NCBI RefSeq assembly: GCF_000756615.1
Contig: NZ_CP009288.1
Location: 4,650,001 to 4,714,000 of the forward strand
DNA length: 64,000 nt
Direction of reading: 5' to 3'
Source of the DNA: Paenibacillus durus
Lineage (GTDB): Bacteria > Bacillota > Bacilli > Paenibacillales > Paenibacillaceae
Of the stretch, positions 44,855 through 54,208 are shown piece after piece. How positions within the stretch are numbered: the first letter of the stretch is position 1; every line of letters starts with the position of its first letter. The notes under the pieces are model-generated. The model did not search any database, was not told the origin of the DNA, and worked only from the letters and a program-made list of their open reading frames with translations. The translations under genes were made by a program, and so were the position numbers.

Positions 44855-46180
44855 TTATCCCCTTTGGGGATGAAGGGATTTACAAAGCTCACTTAGACTG
44901 CATAGTTCAATCTCTTTAAACCAAGAATTGGGCATTACATATTGCGCATAGGTTGAGTGAGAGCTTCTCCATGCTGTCATTCGCAGTCCAGGCAGTTCGC
45001 TGTCCCATCCCCTACGTCGCATTTCCCGATGGAGTTTCCTTATTTTCTTCCAGCTTCTTAGTTGTACACTCCGCAACCGCCGCCGTATCCACGCATCATA
45101 TTCCCGGAATTTGCTCTTCACATCACCTGTTCCGTAGTAGTTGCCCCAGCCTCTCAGGTACGGATTCAGCTTCTTTTTTACGAGTTGCTGCACATCCACG
45201 GTTTGGTTTCTCCGCGTAATCTCTTTCACCCGTTCTTTAAACTTCTTTGTCGCTTTAGCGGAGGGCTTCATCCGCTTGCCTGGGCTAAATTCATGCCCCA
45301 AGAACACAAATGTATCCCTCCGGCTATTCACGATTTTCGTTTTCTCCGGGTGTACCGTCAACCCCAGCTCTTTTTCCAGTAGCCGGACGACGGATTCCAG
45401 GACTCGCTTTGCTCCCTTTTCCGTACGGCAACAGATGACAAAGTCGTCTGCGTACCGCGTGAGTCTGTGTCCGCGTCTCATCATCTCCCGATCCAACGGA
45501 TGCAGATAGATATTCGCCAAGAGCGGGCTAATCACTCCGCCTTGCGGCGTGCCCTGTTCGCTCAGTTGGAAGCTGCCTCCTTCCAGTACGCCTGCCTTCA
45601 GGAAACTCTCCAGCAGCCACAGCACACTTCCGTCCACTACCTTTTCCTTGACCTGAATGAGGAGTCGCTCGTGCGGGATGGTGTCAAAGTACGACTTCAG
45701 ATCGGCGTCAATCACGTAGCGATACCCGTCATCCAGATCCTGTCGGATCTTTTGCAACGCCATATGTGCGCTTCTTCCGGGGCGGAACCCGAAGCTGCAA
45801 TCCAGAAATTCAGCTTCGTAGATCGGCTCCAGCACGCGTCTTGCTGCCGCTTGTACCACACGGTCTTCTACTGTTGGAATGCCCAGCGGCCTTTGCGTTC
45901 CGTCCGCTTTGGGAATATATACCCGCCGGACTGGCTTCGGCTGGTAGGTCTTCTTCCGCAGCTTTTGCTGAAGCACTTCTAGATGGTGCTCCAACTCTTC
46001 TCCATACGCCTTTACCGTCTTGCGGTCAATTCCTGCCGCGCCACGGTTTCGCTTGACCTCCACAAAGGATTCCTCCAGGTTCGGCATGGCCCATATCTTG
46101 TCGATGAGACTGTACCATTTTCGTCCTTCTGCTTGCTTTGTTCCTTCACGTGAGAGCTTGTCCTGCCTTGGTTCCTCCAT
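44855..46180 (-). CDS. ltrA: Group II intron reverse transcriptase/maturase (outer)
   Basis: 441 residues: NRGAAGIDRKTVKAY, RPLGIPTVEDRVVQ, DADLKSYFDTIPHERLL, GTPQGGVISPLLANIYLH and active site YADD (LTRYADDFVICC). A maturase domain (KLNPYLRGWGNYYGTGDVKSKF) follows, with no endonuclease domain. Distinct in sequence from the inner protein (a different lineage). The ORF is intact although its intron is split by the inner one. It ends within a few bases of domain V. Confidence 0.92.
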   Translation of the reverse strand: MEEPRQDKLSREGTKQAEGRKWYSLIDKIWAMPNLEESFVEVKRNRGAAGIDRKTVKAYGEELEHHLEVLQQKLRKKTYQPKPVRRVYIPKADGTQRPLGIPTVEDRVVQAAARRVLEPIYEAEFLDCSFGFRPGRSAHMALQKIRQDLDDGYRYVIDADLKSYFDTIPHERLLIQVKEKVVDGSVLWLLESFLKAGVLEGGSFQLSEQGTPQGGVISPLLANIYLHPLDREMMRRGHRLTRYADDFVICCRTEKGAKRVLESVVRLLEKELGLTVHPEKTKIVNSRRDTFVFLGHEFSPGKRMKPSAKATKKFKERVKEITRRNQTVDVQQLVKKKLNPYLRGWGNYYGTGDVKSKFREYDAWIRRRLRSVQLRSWKKIRKLHREMRRRGWDSELPGLRMTAWRSSHSTYAQYVMPNSWFKEIELCSLSELCKSLHPQRG

Positions 46181-46895
46181 GCTCGTTCTCCTTCCCTTTC
46201 AGCAGCGCGGTTTGTAGCCTCGCGGCAATCTCCGCTTCTGCTTTTCGGTACTCGCCCCAGACGGCTTCTCCTTATGTTCATTCCCCGGATCTACGCACAC
46301 CTTAGCTCCCCGGCTCCTGTCTGGCACATGGCCCTCCTCATGCTCTCTTCTTTCACGGTTCGGGCTTCACGCCAAGTCCCTGCCTTTTGGGTCAGGGCTT
46401 GCACCGGCTTTTTTTTCTCGCACCGGTTCACACGCCTTTGCGGCCTTTCCAGCGTGCTTCTTCACTACTATCCCTACCTCTGACTTCCAACCATCCGTAA
46501 TCCCGTCTTGACCGTCACGGCCTTGTACAGAAGTTACCGCTTTGCGGGGACGGCCGGATCTCCTTGGGTCACGTCAACCGACTTTCCCCCGAATCCAGTC
46601 CTCCTAACTTCCGAGACCCATGATGGTATTGGACATTCCCTTCCTTTGCAGGGTTATCCGATCTCGTCAGCCAACTTGGTTTAGCCGCCTGTTCCGGGCT
46701 TTGCCTTCAGGCCCTCCGCACGCATCCTGTTGGACTGCGCACTGCCTGTCAGCTATGCATTTCCGCCATCTGCGGCATGCTGGAGACTTTCACTCCTTAG
46801 TCGATTGCGCTGCCAAGCGCACAAAGAGCCGGCCAAAGCAGTTTGAAACTGCCCTTGACCAGACTCCATCGTCTTGTAGAAAATTATACCTGTTT

Positions 46896-48224
46896 TTATT
46901 TCAATTCTGGCCAGAAGTCTTTGTTGGCCTCGATTAGATCATCCAAAATCTGTTTCGCGACGAATGCGCTGGGTACAGTTTTGGACAGGGTAATGGCCTG
47001 CCACAGCTTTTGATAGGATTTTTCGATCCAGGCTTCGACCACTAATTTTTCTGCAGAAACTTGCTGCTCCATAAGCCCTTTTTGGAATTGAGGAATCTTA
47101 CCCATAGCCAGCGGTTCCGGTCCGTTGCTGCCAAGAAGACAAGGAATCTCAACCATTGCCGTAGGGTCAAAATTGGCAATGGCCCCGTTATTCTCGACAA
47201 TCATCAGCATTCTTTCTTTCGTATTAAAGGCAATGGCTCTTGCAAGGTCAACAATATAGGTAGCATGTTCATCAATATGCAATCCGGAGCCTTCTGTAGA
47301 TTGCTGTTCGATAATTTTTCTGGCTTCGCCAAATACAAACTTTTCTCTTCCATCCATGACTTCATTTGCTCGTGTATATTCTATGTTAGAATGCTGAACA
47401 ATATCATCCGGGAATAAATAGTACTTCAGATAGGTGTTAGGAAATGTGTCAGGGTCCACAGCATACACATCTTTGGCTTTAGCGAAGGTATCATTCCAGC
47501 TTGCTTCCGTGTGCTGGCTGTCTCCAACCGAAACAACATAGCCATGTTTTGCGACATGCTCTTTGATTTTCGGCATTAAATCATTTCCGTCTTTATCGCG
47601 AATATCCGTCCACCAGCCAAAATGATTCAGTCCATAATAACGGACGGTCATATCTTTTCTGGACTCTAATCCTGAAATTTCAGCCATCCGCGCTTCAATA
47701 CCTATCGGCATATCGCAAATGTTCAAAATCCTGGAATCCGGTCTCAATCTGCGGGTCGCTTCGGCAACGATTGACGCCGGGTTCGAGTAATTGAGCATCC
47801 ATGCATTTGGCGAGTATTTTTCCATATAGTCAAGGATTTCAACTACTCCGCCAATGGATCTCATTCCATAAGCAATTCCACCGGGCCCGCAGGTTTCTTG
47901 ACCCAGCACACCGTATTTTAAAGGAATTTTTTCATCCAATTCGCGCATGGCGTACTTGCCGACCCGGATATGAGCCATAACAAAATCGATACCCGTGAAG
48001 GCTTCTTCCGGTTCCACGGTCGCGACAAATTCAATGTCCGGCGCTTGTTCTTTTAAAATAACCTCGCATGCTCCGGCTATGATATCTTGTCTTTCCTTAT
48101 CGTTATCATAGAACTTTAGTTTTCCAATTGGGAATTTGTCCAGATTATCCAACAGCATTAAAACGATACCCGGCGTAAATGTGCTTCCTCCGCCCGCGAT
48201 TGTTACAGTAAACTTTTTACTCAT
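46896..48224 (-). CDS. malA: 6-phospho-alpha-glucosidase (GH4)
   Basis: NAD+- and Mn2+-dependent hydrolase of maltose-6-phosphate and related phosphoglycosides, 442 residues. It has GGGSTFTPGIVLMLL for NAD, the GH4 metal Cys in NICDMPIG and His in GLNHFGWW. The CDMP signature is that of 6-phospho-alpha-glucosidases. AGAGGGACG precedes the ATG. It lies 74 bases downstream of malP, whose PTS makes its substrate. Its 3' end is intact; mobile DNA begins within about 80 bases. Confidence 0.94.
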   Translation of the reverse strand: MSKKFTVTIAGGGSTFTPGIVLMLLDNLDKFPIGKLKFYDNDKERQDIIAGACEVILKEQAPDIEFVATVEPEEAFTGIDFVMAHIRVGKYAMRELDEKIPLKYGVLGQETCGPGGIAYGMRSIGGVVEILDYMEKYSPNAWMLNYSNPASIVAEATRRLRPDSRILNICDMPIGIEARMAEISGLESRKDMTVRYYGLNHFGWWTDIRDKDGNDLMPKIKEHVAKHGYVVSVGDSQHTEASWNDTFAKAKDVYAVDPDTFPNTYLKYYLFPDDIVQHSNIEYTRANEVMDGREKFVFGEARKIIEQQSTEGSGLHIDEHATYIVDLARAIAFNTKERMLMIVENNGAIANFDPTAMVEIPCLLGSNGPEPLAMGKIPQFQKGLMEQQVSAEKLVVEAWIEKSYQKLWQAITLSKTVPSAFVAKQILDDLIEANKDFWPELK

Positions 48225-48298
48225 GATTCGTCCCTCTCTCCACTTTTTTGTATATTAAATTTATGAATAAATTTAATACCTCTTTGATTGGCAAACGC

Positions 48299-49885
48299 TT
48301 AACCTGCAAGATATTTATCAACGGCATTTCTGACCCCATTAACTTTAGGCCCATAGACGACTTGAATATTTTCGCCGTTTTTAATAACGCCTGATGCTCC
48401 TGTACCTTTTAAACCCAGTTCATCAACGATACCAGCATCCGTTACCTTGATCCTCAATCGAGAGAAGCAGTTGTCAACGGTTTCAATATTTCTCCTGCCT
48501 CCAAGAGCTTCCACAATAGCGGCAGCTAAATCGGTATCTTTGCCTGCGGCTATAGCTGTCTCACCGGATGTTTGGCTCATTTTTTCTTTGTAATCTTTTT
48601 TGGTGAACAGTTTAACCTCAACCTCATCATCTTCTCGTCCCGGGGTCTTGAGGTTAAACTTTTTAATTAAAAAGGTGAATACAGCGTAATAGGTCGCCAA
48701 CTGAATAAGTCCTATGCCAACAAAGATAGGCCATCTTGTTCTGCCGATTCCCGCAGGCAAATTAAAAGTCAGGAATTCTATGATTCCGCCCATTCCATTA
48801 GCTCGACTCCCCAAGAGTACGGAAATAACCTCAAATATGCCGTCCAACGCCGAGTGAACTACCCATAGAAACGGCGCCACAAACAAGAATGTAAATTCGA
48901 TAGGTTCTGTTATGCCGACCAAAAATGAAGTTGCTGCCGCCGGTATTAAAAGGGCTTTTAACGTATTCTTCTTTTCTGGTTTCGCTGTTTTATAAAAGGC
49001 CAGCGCTGCTCCTACCAAACCGAAAACTTTAACCATACCGTATTGCAAAAACTTTGCGGATGGGTCGAACAGCTTGATAGACGGATCTGTTAACTGCGCC
49101 AGGAATATATTGTAAGCGCCCAAATACGTTTGTCCGTTTACAGTCAATTCGCCACCCATGTTAGAATAGAGGAATGGTGAATATACGAGATGGTGTAATC
49201 CTGTAGGTATGAGAAATCTGTTTAAAAATCCGTATATAAACACGCCTATCGAACCCGATAAATTGATGAAATCCGCTGTTGCCCGGATACCGCTGGCTGC
49301 AAATGGCCAAACATAACTGAATACAACAGCCAGTACGGTTAAAATCGGAACTAATACGATATATACCAGCTTGGTATTGCCATACAATGCTAACGCTCCC
49401 GGTAATTCTTTATTGCAAAACTTGTTATGGACAAGCGCTACGACGACCCCGAGGATCATTCCAAGGAAAACACCCATATCAATGATTTGAAAGCCTAATA
49501 CGATCGTTTGCCCGGTTCCCTGCAATTCAGAGGGATTTGTATATTTGATTAATTTTCCCGTTAACTTAAGCCACTCGTTGTTAGCACCCAGAAATGTCAA
49601 GTATGACAATAGAGCTATTAGCGCCGCTTCCGCTTTCTTTTCTTTCGCTATTCCCATCGCGATGCCTACGCAAAAGACAATTCCCAAGTTGGTTAAAATA
49701 GGCCAAACCCCGCTGGCCATGAACTTGCCGACATTGATTAAGGAACTGCCTTCTCCAACAATCATTGGATTGCCCAAAATGGATGTAAATGCCAATATTA
49801 GACCGACGATCGGCAAAAATAAAACCGGAACAACAATCGCTCTTGCAAAAATCTGCATTCCATTTACAACTTTATCCTTCACCAA
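48299..49885 (-). CDS. malP: Maltose/alpha-glucoside PTS EIICB
   Basis: A 528-residue permease. EIIC (about residues 1-420) has ten or so helices and the conserved GITEPIEFTFLFVAP and LNRFLIPTGLHHL blocks. EIIB (about 450-528) has the phosphorylated Cys in VDNCFSRLRIKV. Length equals that expected for MalP/GlvC. GGGGGG-type ribosome site precedes the start. No EIIA domain; the crr-type EIIA at 37.4 kb on the same strand is the likely partner. First gene of the original malP-malA-malR-EIIA-dehydrogenase operon. Confidence 0.94.
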   Translation of the reverse strand: MVKDKVVNGMQIFARAIVVPVLFLPIVGLILAFTSILGNPMIVGEGSSLINVGKFMASGVWPILTNLGIVFCVGIAMGIAKEKKAEAALIALLSYLTFLGANNEWLKLTGKLIKYTNPSELQGTGQTIVLGFQIIDMGVFLGMILGVVVALVHNKFCNKELPGALALYGNTKLVYIVLVPILTVLAVVFSYVWPFAASGIRATADFINLSGSIGVFIYGFLNRFLIPTGLHHLVYSPFLYSNMGGELTVNGQTYLGAYNIFLAQLTDPSIKLFDPSAKFLQYGMVKVFGLVGAALAFYKTAKPEKKNTLKALLIPAAATSFLVGITEPIEFTFLFVAPFLWVVHSALDGIFEVISVLLGSRANGMGGIIEFLTFNLPAGIGRTRWPIFVGIGLIQLATYYAVFTFLIKKFNLKTPGREDDEVEVKLFTKKDYKEKMSQTSGETAIAAGKDTDLAAAIVEALGGRRNIETVDNCFSRLRIKVTDAGIVDELGLKGTGASGVIKNGENIQVVYGPKVNGVRNAVDKYLAG

Positions 49886-49918
49886 AAGCCCCCCCTCATC
49901 ATTTTCAATTCCGCTTTT

Positions 49919-49932
49919 TTGTAAGCGGTTTA
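49919..49932 (-). promoter_or_regulatory. Possible cre site upstream of malP
   Basis: TTGTAAGCGGTTTA resembles the CcpA cre consensus except at the last positions and lies 34 bases before the malP start. Catabolite repression of a PTS operon would be expected. Confidence 0.35.
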
Positions 49933-50102
49933 TTGTTTACGTTTTACACTCTAACAAATATTTTTCCCCGTTTAAATACAAAAACGGCATTAAAAAACAG
50001 GTTCCATCAACTGGCAACCTGTTATTAATGGTTTTCATATTTTGGTTTTATAAGTACTTACAGGAAGCGTCTGCTTGCCAGCGATTTGGTTCGTCAAGCA
50101 AA

Positions 50103-50139
50103 CAAAAAACCTTCCCCGGCCCTTTCGGCCAAAAGAAGG
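50103..50139 (-). terminator. Terminator of gerE
   Basis: CCTTCTTTTGGCC pairs with GGGCCGGGGAAGG with a GAAA loop and is followed on the minus strand by TTTTTTG. The same hairpin accompanies the two gerE remnants at 31.9 and 36.0 kb. Confidence 0.9.
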
Positions 50140-50164
50140 CTTAACGCATAGTCGCAGGCCCCGT

Positions 50165-50389
50165 CTATATCTTCAGCTCCCCAAGCTTGATCAGCTCGAC
50201 AACCGCTTGCGAACGGCCTTTTACATTCAATTTTTGCATAACATTGGAGATGTGGTTGCGAACCGTCTTCTCGCTGATAAATAGTAAGCCGGCGATATCG
50301 CGCGTCGTTTTATCCTGAACAAGAAGTTCGAATACTTCACGTTCACGATGCGTTAACAAGAATTTGCTGTGGTGTTCGTTCCCCTTCAT
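50165..50389 (-). CDS. gerE: GerE, late mother-cell sporulation regulator
   Basis: A 74-residue LuxR-type HTH protein, nearly identical in pattern to Bacillus GerE: LLTHREREVFELLVQDKTT, IAGLLFISEKTVRNHISNVM, KLNVKGRSQAVVELIKLGELKI. It binds coat-gene promoters late in sporulation in the mother cell. AAGGAGGG precedes the ATG, and a sigma-K-like promoter lies upstream. The last 90 or so bases and terminator recur as two broken copies at 31.9 and 36.0 kb, suggesting the gene's 3' half is an integration site. Confidence 0.97.
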   Translation of the reverse strand: MKGNEHHSKFLLTHREREVFELLVQDKTTRDIAGLLFISEKTVRNHISNVMQKLNVKGRSQAVVELIKLGELKI

Positions 50390-50454
50390 GGTGGTGTCAC
50401 CCCTCCTTGCCCGGGATTGTTTGGTCTAACAAGGTAAAGGGATACAGTCAAATT

Positions 50455-50483
50455 TATAGTATGTATTGTGAGTGTTAATGGTG
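50455..50483 (-). promoter_or_regulatory. Sigma-K promoter of gerE
   Basis: Minus strand CATACTATA (plus 50455-50463) fits the sigma-K -10 CATANNNTA exactly, with CACC 16 bases upstream as -35. In Bacillus gerE is a sigma-K gene. Confidence 0.65.
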
Positions 50484-50608
50484 CCGCACGCAGGCCTAAA
50501 TGGGCTTTAGCGAATATGCAGGAGAATCCGATATTTCGTAACCGCAGCTGTACATTGACGGCATATTTTCTCCGAAGCCGGGGAATGGTGATAATTGATA
50601 TAAAAAAT

Positions 50609-50641
50609 CAACCCTCATCTCAAATGCTGAGAAGAGGGTTT
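50609..50641 (-). terminator. Terminator of the PucR-type regulator gene
   Basis: AACCCTC pairs with GAGGGTT, with a second short stem (CTCA/TGAG) inside, and the minus strand continues into a T-rich run. It begins 13 bases after the gene. Confidence 0.65.
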
Positions 50642-50653
50642 GTTGTGCAACAA

Positions 50654-52309
50654 TCAGTCCGCATCAATAAGCTGCTCCATCAGATAGGCAACCTTGAAGC
50701 GCAGATTGTCGCTGGTGTTTCTGATTTTGCGGCCGGTGAGCTGCTCGCATTTCTCCAGCCGGTAGACGACCGTATTGCGGTGCACGAACAATTGCTTGGC
50801 GGTCTCGGCAATCTGGCAGTTGTTGTCATGATAAGTGATTAACGTTCGCATCAGCTCCCGCCGCTCTTTTTCATCCAGCCGATTCAGTTCTTTAAAGGTA
50901 TCATTATAATATTTCTTCAGTTCTTCAAGCGGCAGCATCCGCAGCAGGTCGGTCAGCTTCTTCACATGATAGAACTGGACAAAGCGGCGCTTCTTGCTGT
51001 TATGGGCCGTCTCCCAAGCTTCAACCGCCTCCTTGTAGGTGACGGGAATATCCGTCAGACGGTCAATCGGATTACCGACCCCGAACGACACGGAAATTTT
51101 CTCCCTATGATAAAGGTTGTCACTGATTTCGGTCAATTGTTCCCGCAGCAGCCGTTCCGCATGCACAGGAGCCGTCTTGCTCCCGGAAATAGAAAGAATG
51201 AGCACGAACTGATCCTTGTTGTTGAACAGCACAAACGAATGGCCCCGCGACTGAAACGCATCCTTCAAAATATCATATAGCTCCTCCCGCTTGGACAATT
51301 GCTGCTCCTCGGAAGAAGGCAGGGAAAACTCCCTTCTGGTCAGATCATCGTCCTGCTGGATGACAATGCACAGCGAGGGTAAATTCTCGGACAGTCCGTA
51401 ACGCTTGCCGCGGTGGATCAATTCCTGCTCGGAAGTCATGAACCCGTTAACGATATCCGTAAACAGATCATTCTTATAGCGTCTGGACCGCTCCTTCACT
51501 GCCTGCTTCTTCAGCAGTTCGAAGCTGATGACGTTGGCGGCCTGCTCCATAATCATGACCGGTAGCTGTTGAAGCTCGACCGATTGCTGCAGCGTCAGCA
51601 GGAAACCCTGCGGCTGGTACGTCATAATCGGATGCGCGGCGATATAGTTTAAGGCGCCGGGGGCGGCATCCCCCAAGCAACATACAGAGGTGCGGTCTTC
51701 ATTCGGAAGCTGACTTGCCAATTCGCGGATTTGCGGCAGCAGGTCCTGATAAACCTGCTCGCGGAAATGCGAAGACGCCGAAATCAAATTCATCCTTTGA
51801 TCCAACAGGATGGCGGGGCTGCCCAGCAGCCCTGCTAAATCGCGCACAATTTCCGGAATTCCCTGCCCCTTCAGAATCAGACTGGAAAATTGGCGGTGGC
51901 TTTGCAGCGCATTACGCAGTGTATCGGTGTGCTTGTCCAGGATCGTATCAATGGCCTGGTTAATAAGATCGCCAAGCGAAACGTTGAGCGGCAGCTCGAT
52001 AAGCGGGAAACCGACCTCATTTGCAACGGCGATTGCCTCTTGGGGGATCGCAGACCAGAAACGTTTTTTAATTCCGAGTCCGACACAACCGGCCGCCGAT
52101 AATTCGGGGATAAGCGCCACAAGCTCCTCGGGGTGATCCTTTAACGCATAAGCCGTTGTGATTAGCAGTTCGTCGGGTTTTACAAAATCAATAATATCCG
52201 GCGCATCCATCATATTGACGGAACTGACAGTCCGGCCCAGTCCCTGAAACCCGCATATGACCTTTGATTCCAGCAGAAACGGAATTTTCAAGAGCTCTGC
52301 TAATATCAT
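50654..52309 (-). CDS. PucR-family transcriptional regulator
   Basis: A 551-residue regulator. The N-terminal PucR/purine catabolism sensor domain (about 1-130: PDIIDFVKPDELLITTAYAL, GFPLIELPLNVSLGDLI) is followed by a central GGDEF-like degenerate domain. A C-terminal HTH_30 comes last (LIYHDNNCQIAETAKQLFVH-type region, NTVVYRLEKCEQLTGRKI). It is divergent from the DctA-type transporter gene and probably controls it; the inducer is unknown. Members regulate purine, proline or GABA catabolism. The weak start at 52309 is preceded by GGGGTGAG. Confidence 0.88.
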   Translation of the reverse strand: MILAELLKIPFLLESKVICGFQGLGRTVSSVNMMDAPDIIDFVKPDELLITTAYALKDHPEELVALIPELSAAGCVGLGIKKRFWSAIPQEAIAVANEVGFPLIELPLNVSLGDLINQAIDTILDKHTDTLRNALQSHRQFSSLILKGQGIPEIVRDLAGLLGSPAILLDQRMNLISASSHFREQVYQDLLPQIRELASQLPNEDRTSVCCLGDAAPGALNYIAAHPIMTYQPQGFLLTLQQSVELQQLPVMIMEQAANVISFELLKKQAVKERSRRYKNDLFTDIVNGFMTSEQELIHRGKRYGLSENLPSLCIVIQQDDDLTRREFSLPSSEEQQLSKREELYDILKDAFQSRGHSFVLFNNKDQFVLILSISGSKTAPVHAERLLREQLTEISDNLYHREKISVSFGVGNPIDRLTDIPVTYKEAVEAWETAHNSKKRRFVQFYHVKKLTDLLRMLPLEELKKYYNDTFKELNRLDEKERRELMRTLITYHDNNCQIAETAKQLFVHRNTVVYRLEKCEQLTGRKIRNTSDNLRFKVAYLMEQLIDAD

Positions 52310-52467
52310 GGAAACTCACCCCTCTGTTGCTTATGATAGTTAACTTACCTCATTAAACACAAATGAATAGCCAATACCTATCATTTGATGTCCTAATTAT
52401 ACAACATAAACAAAAATGATAGTTATTTTTATTAAAGGTACATAATGCCTTGCGGAAATTAATCTAT

Positions 52468-52473
52468 TATAAT
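52468..52473 (+). promoter_or_regulatory. TATAAT element ahead of dctA
   Basis: Perfect -10 hexamer 138 bases before the dctA start, without a good -35. This fits a promoter that needs an activator such as the divergent PucR protein. The remaining 52310-52610 spacer shows no other feature. Confidence 0.45.
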
Positions 52474-52610
52474 GAGTCAATAAAGAACACAAACAAAGTA
52501 ATAAAAAATAACACGAAAGGTGAGTAATCAGAAAGAAGCTAGCAGAGCAACGCCAAAAAAACGCCAAACAGGCTCGATTCCAGGAATAAATAATTAGGAG
52601 GATGACAAAC

Positions 52611-53933
52611 ATGAACAAGACAGCAGCCAAGGTGCGCCAGCCTTTTTATAAAGGCCTCTTTTTTCAAATCATGATGTCCATAGTGTTAGGTATCGCGGTT
52701 GGATATATTTGGCCGACATTCGGAATCGCATTGAAACCGCTAGGGGACGGGTTCATTAAACTCATCAAGATGATTATTTCCCCGCTTGTCTTCGTAGTCG
52801 TAGTGCTTGGCATTGCGAAGGTGGGCAACGTTAAGACGGTCGGCCGGATCGGCGGCAAGGCGCTGCTGTACTTTGAAATTGTAACGACATTCGCCCTGAT
52901 TATCGGCATGCTTGTTGCGAACGTGATGAACCCGGGATCGGGGATGCATGTGAATCCTGATTCGCTGTCCACCGACGCTGTAACTAAAGTGACCAAGAAC
53001 TCCGAACTCCCTCACGGAACTGAATTCTTTATGAACATTATTCCAGACAGCGTTGTCTCGGCGTTTGCCACGAACACGATGCTGCAAGTGCTGCTTGTAT
53101 CCTGTCTCTTCGGTTTCGCTCTCGTACGTGTAGGGGGCAAGACCTCAGAGGTCCTTATTAACCTGCTGGAGCACATTAGCCATGTCATTTTTCAAATCAT
53201 GGGCTTCATTATGAAGCTGACTGCAATTGCTACCTTTGGAGCGATGGCGTTCACCGTAAGCCAGTACGGCATGCAGACGCTGCTGGCCTTCGGCAAGTTG
53301 TTCCTCGCCATGACGGTAGCTTGTCTGCTCTTCCTGCTCGTTCTGGCAGTTATTATGCGTGTGTTTGTCGGAATCGGTCTATGGAGAGCCATTATGCTTG
53401 TGCGTGAGGAAATTGTATTCTCATTTGCAACCGGCTCAACAGAGGCTGTTATGCCGCAAATTATGAGAAAGCTGGAGAGAGCGGGCTGCGACCGCTCGGT
53501 TGTCGGACTTGTCGTTCCGACTGGTTACTCCTTCAACCTTGATGGCGCCTCTATCTATTTGTCGCTGGCGCTCGTCTTTCTGGCGCAGGCAACTGGCGTA
53601 GAGCTCGGCATATATGAGCAAATCGTACTTCTCGCCGTGCTGCTGCTTACTTCCAAGGGAATGGCCGGTATTCCGGGCTCGGCGTTCGTCGCCTTGTCGG
53701 CTACTGCGGCAAGCACAGGCTCGATCCCAATCGCAGCCGTTGCGCTTATGCTTGCTCCTGACCGCATTATGGGCAACTTCCGCACGACGGTCAACATTAT
53801 CGGCTACACGGTCGCTACATTCGTTGTCGCCCGTTGGGAAGGGCTGCTAAACAAGGAGCAAGCTTTGCTTGCCATGAAAAGCAAAGCGCATGATTCTTCC
53901 GGCATGCCGGTAACCGTCCAGGCCAATGATTAA
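52611..53933 (+). CDS. dctA: DctA-type C4-dicarboxylate:cation symporter
   Basis: A 440-residue DAACS-family secondary transporter. Blocks: KPLGDGFIKLIKMIISPLVF, ALLYFEIVTTFALIIG, the re-entrant loop/binding motifs FATGSTEAVMPQIM (S-rich HP1) and GYSFNLDGASIYL (TM7), and SKGMAGIPGSAFVALSAT (HP2). These match DctA more than GltP. Substrates are likely succinate, fumarate and malate. AGGAGG nine bases before ATG 52611 sets the start; an ATG three codons earlier is too close. A strong terminator follows. Confidence 0.92.
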   Translation: MNKTAAKVRQPFYKGLFFQIMMSIVLGIAVGYIWPTFGIALKPLGDGFIKLIKMIISPLVFVVVVLGIAKVGNVKTVGRIGGKALLYFEIVTTFALIIGMLVANVMNPGSGMHVNPDSLSTDAVTKVTKNSELPHGTEFFMNIIPDSVVSAFATNTMLQVLLVSCLFGFALVRVGGKTSEVLINLLEHISHVIFQIMGFIMKLTAIATFGAMAFTVSQYGMQTLLAFGKLFLAMTVACLLFLLVLAVIMRVFVGIGLWRAIMLVREEIVFSFATGSTEAVMPQIMRKLERAGCDRSVVGLVVPTGYSFNLDGASIYLSLALVFLAQATGVELGIYEQIVLLAVLLLTSKGMAGIPGSAFVALSATAASTGSIPIAAVALMLAPDRIMGNFRTTVNIIGYTVATFVVARWEGLLNKEQALLAMKSKAHDSSGMPVTVQAND

Positions 53934-53986
53934 TAATCGCCTATTCTAATTTTATTGATACGCTAACGCCTAAAATTAAAGCCGAA

Positions 53987-54046
53987 AAAGCGGCAGCCAT
54001 CCGGTTAGGAAACAGTCTATCCGGGTGTGCTGCCGCCTTTTTTTGC
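53987..54046 (+). terminator. Terminator of dctA
   Basis: AAGCGGCAGCCATCCGG pairs with CCGGGTGTGCTGCCGC and is followed by CTTTTTTT. Confidence 0.88.
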
Positions 54047-54208
54047 CGTCCTCAAAGCCCAAAATCCCCCTATTCATACGATTGCCTACTGCCCGAATCC
54101 CCTGGCTGAATTCCCTTATTTCTGCGGTCAGCGTACAGTTACCCAAACCTTCCCATATTCATGCTCATATACATAGACCATAACCAAAAAAGAGGGGATG
54201 AAACCAAC

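Larger units (their letters stand above)
42835..46822 (-). mobile_element. Outer group II intron (interrupted by a second intron)
   Basis: The 5' end is GTGCGCTTGGCAGCGC at 46822 downward. Domains I-III span 46822-46181 and the reverse transcriptase ORF 46180-44855. Domain V is at about 44813-44848 (GAGCCGTATGCG..CCGCACGTACGG). Domain VI and the terminal CCTAC appear only after the inner intron, at 42865-42835 (GCCCATGC..GCATGGGCCTAC). Boundaries are read from conserved ends and are approximate to a few bases. Confidence 0.75.

Noticed and set aside
46823..46895. Missing N-terminal half of malR next to malA
   Set aside because: Translation in all minus-strand frames gives no HTH or SIS sequence; one frame looks rather like a tnpB tail.
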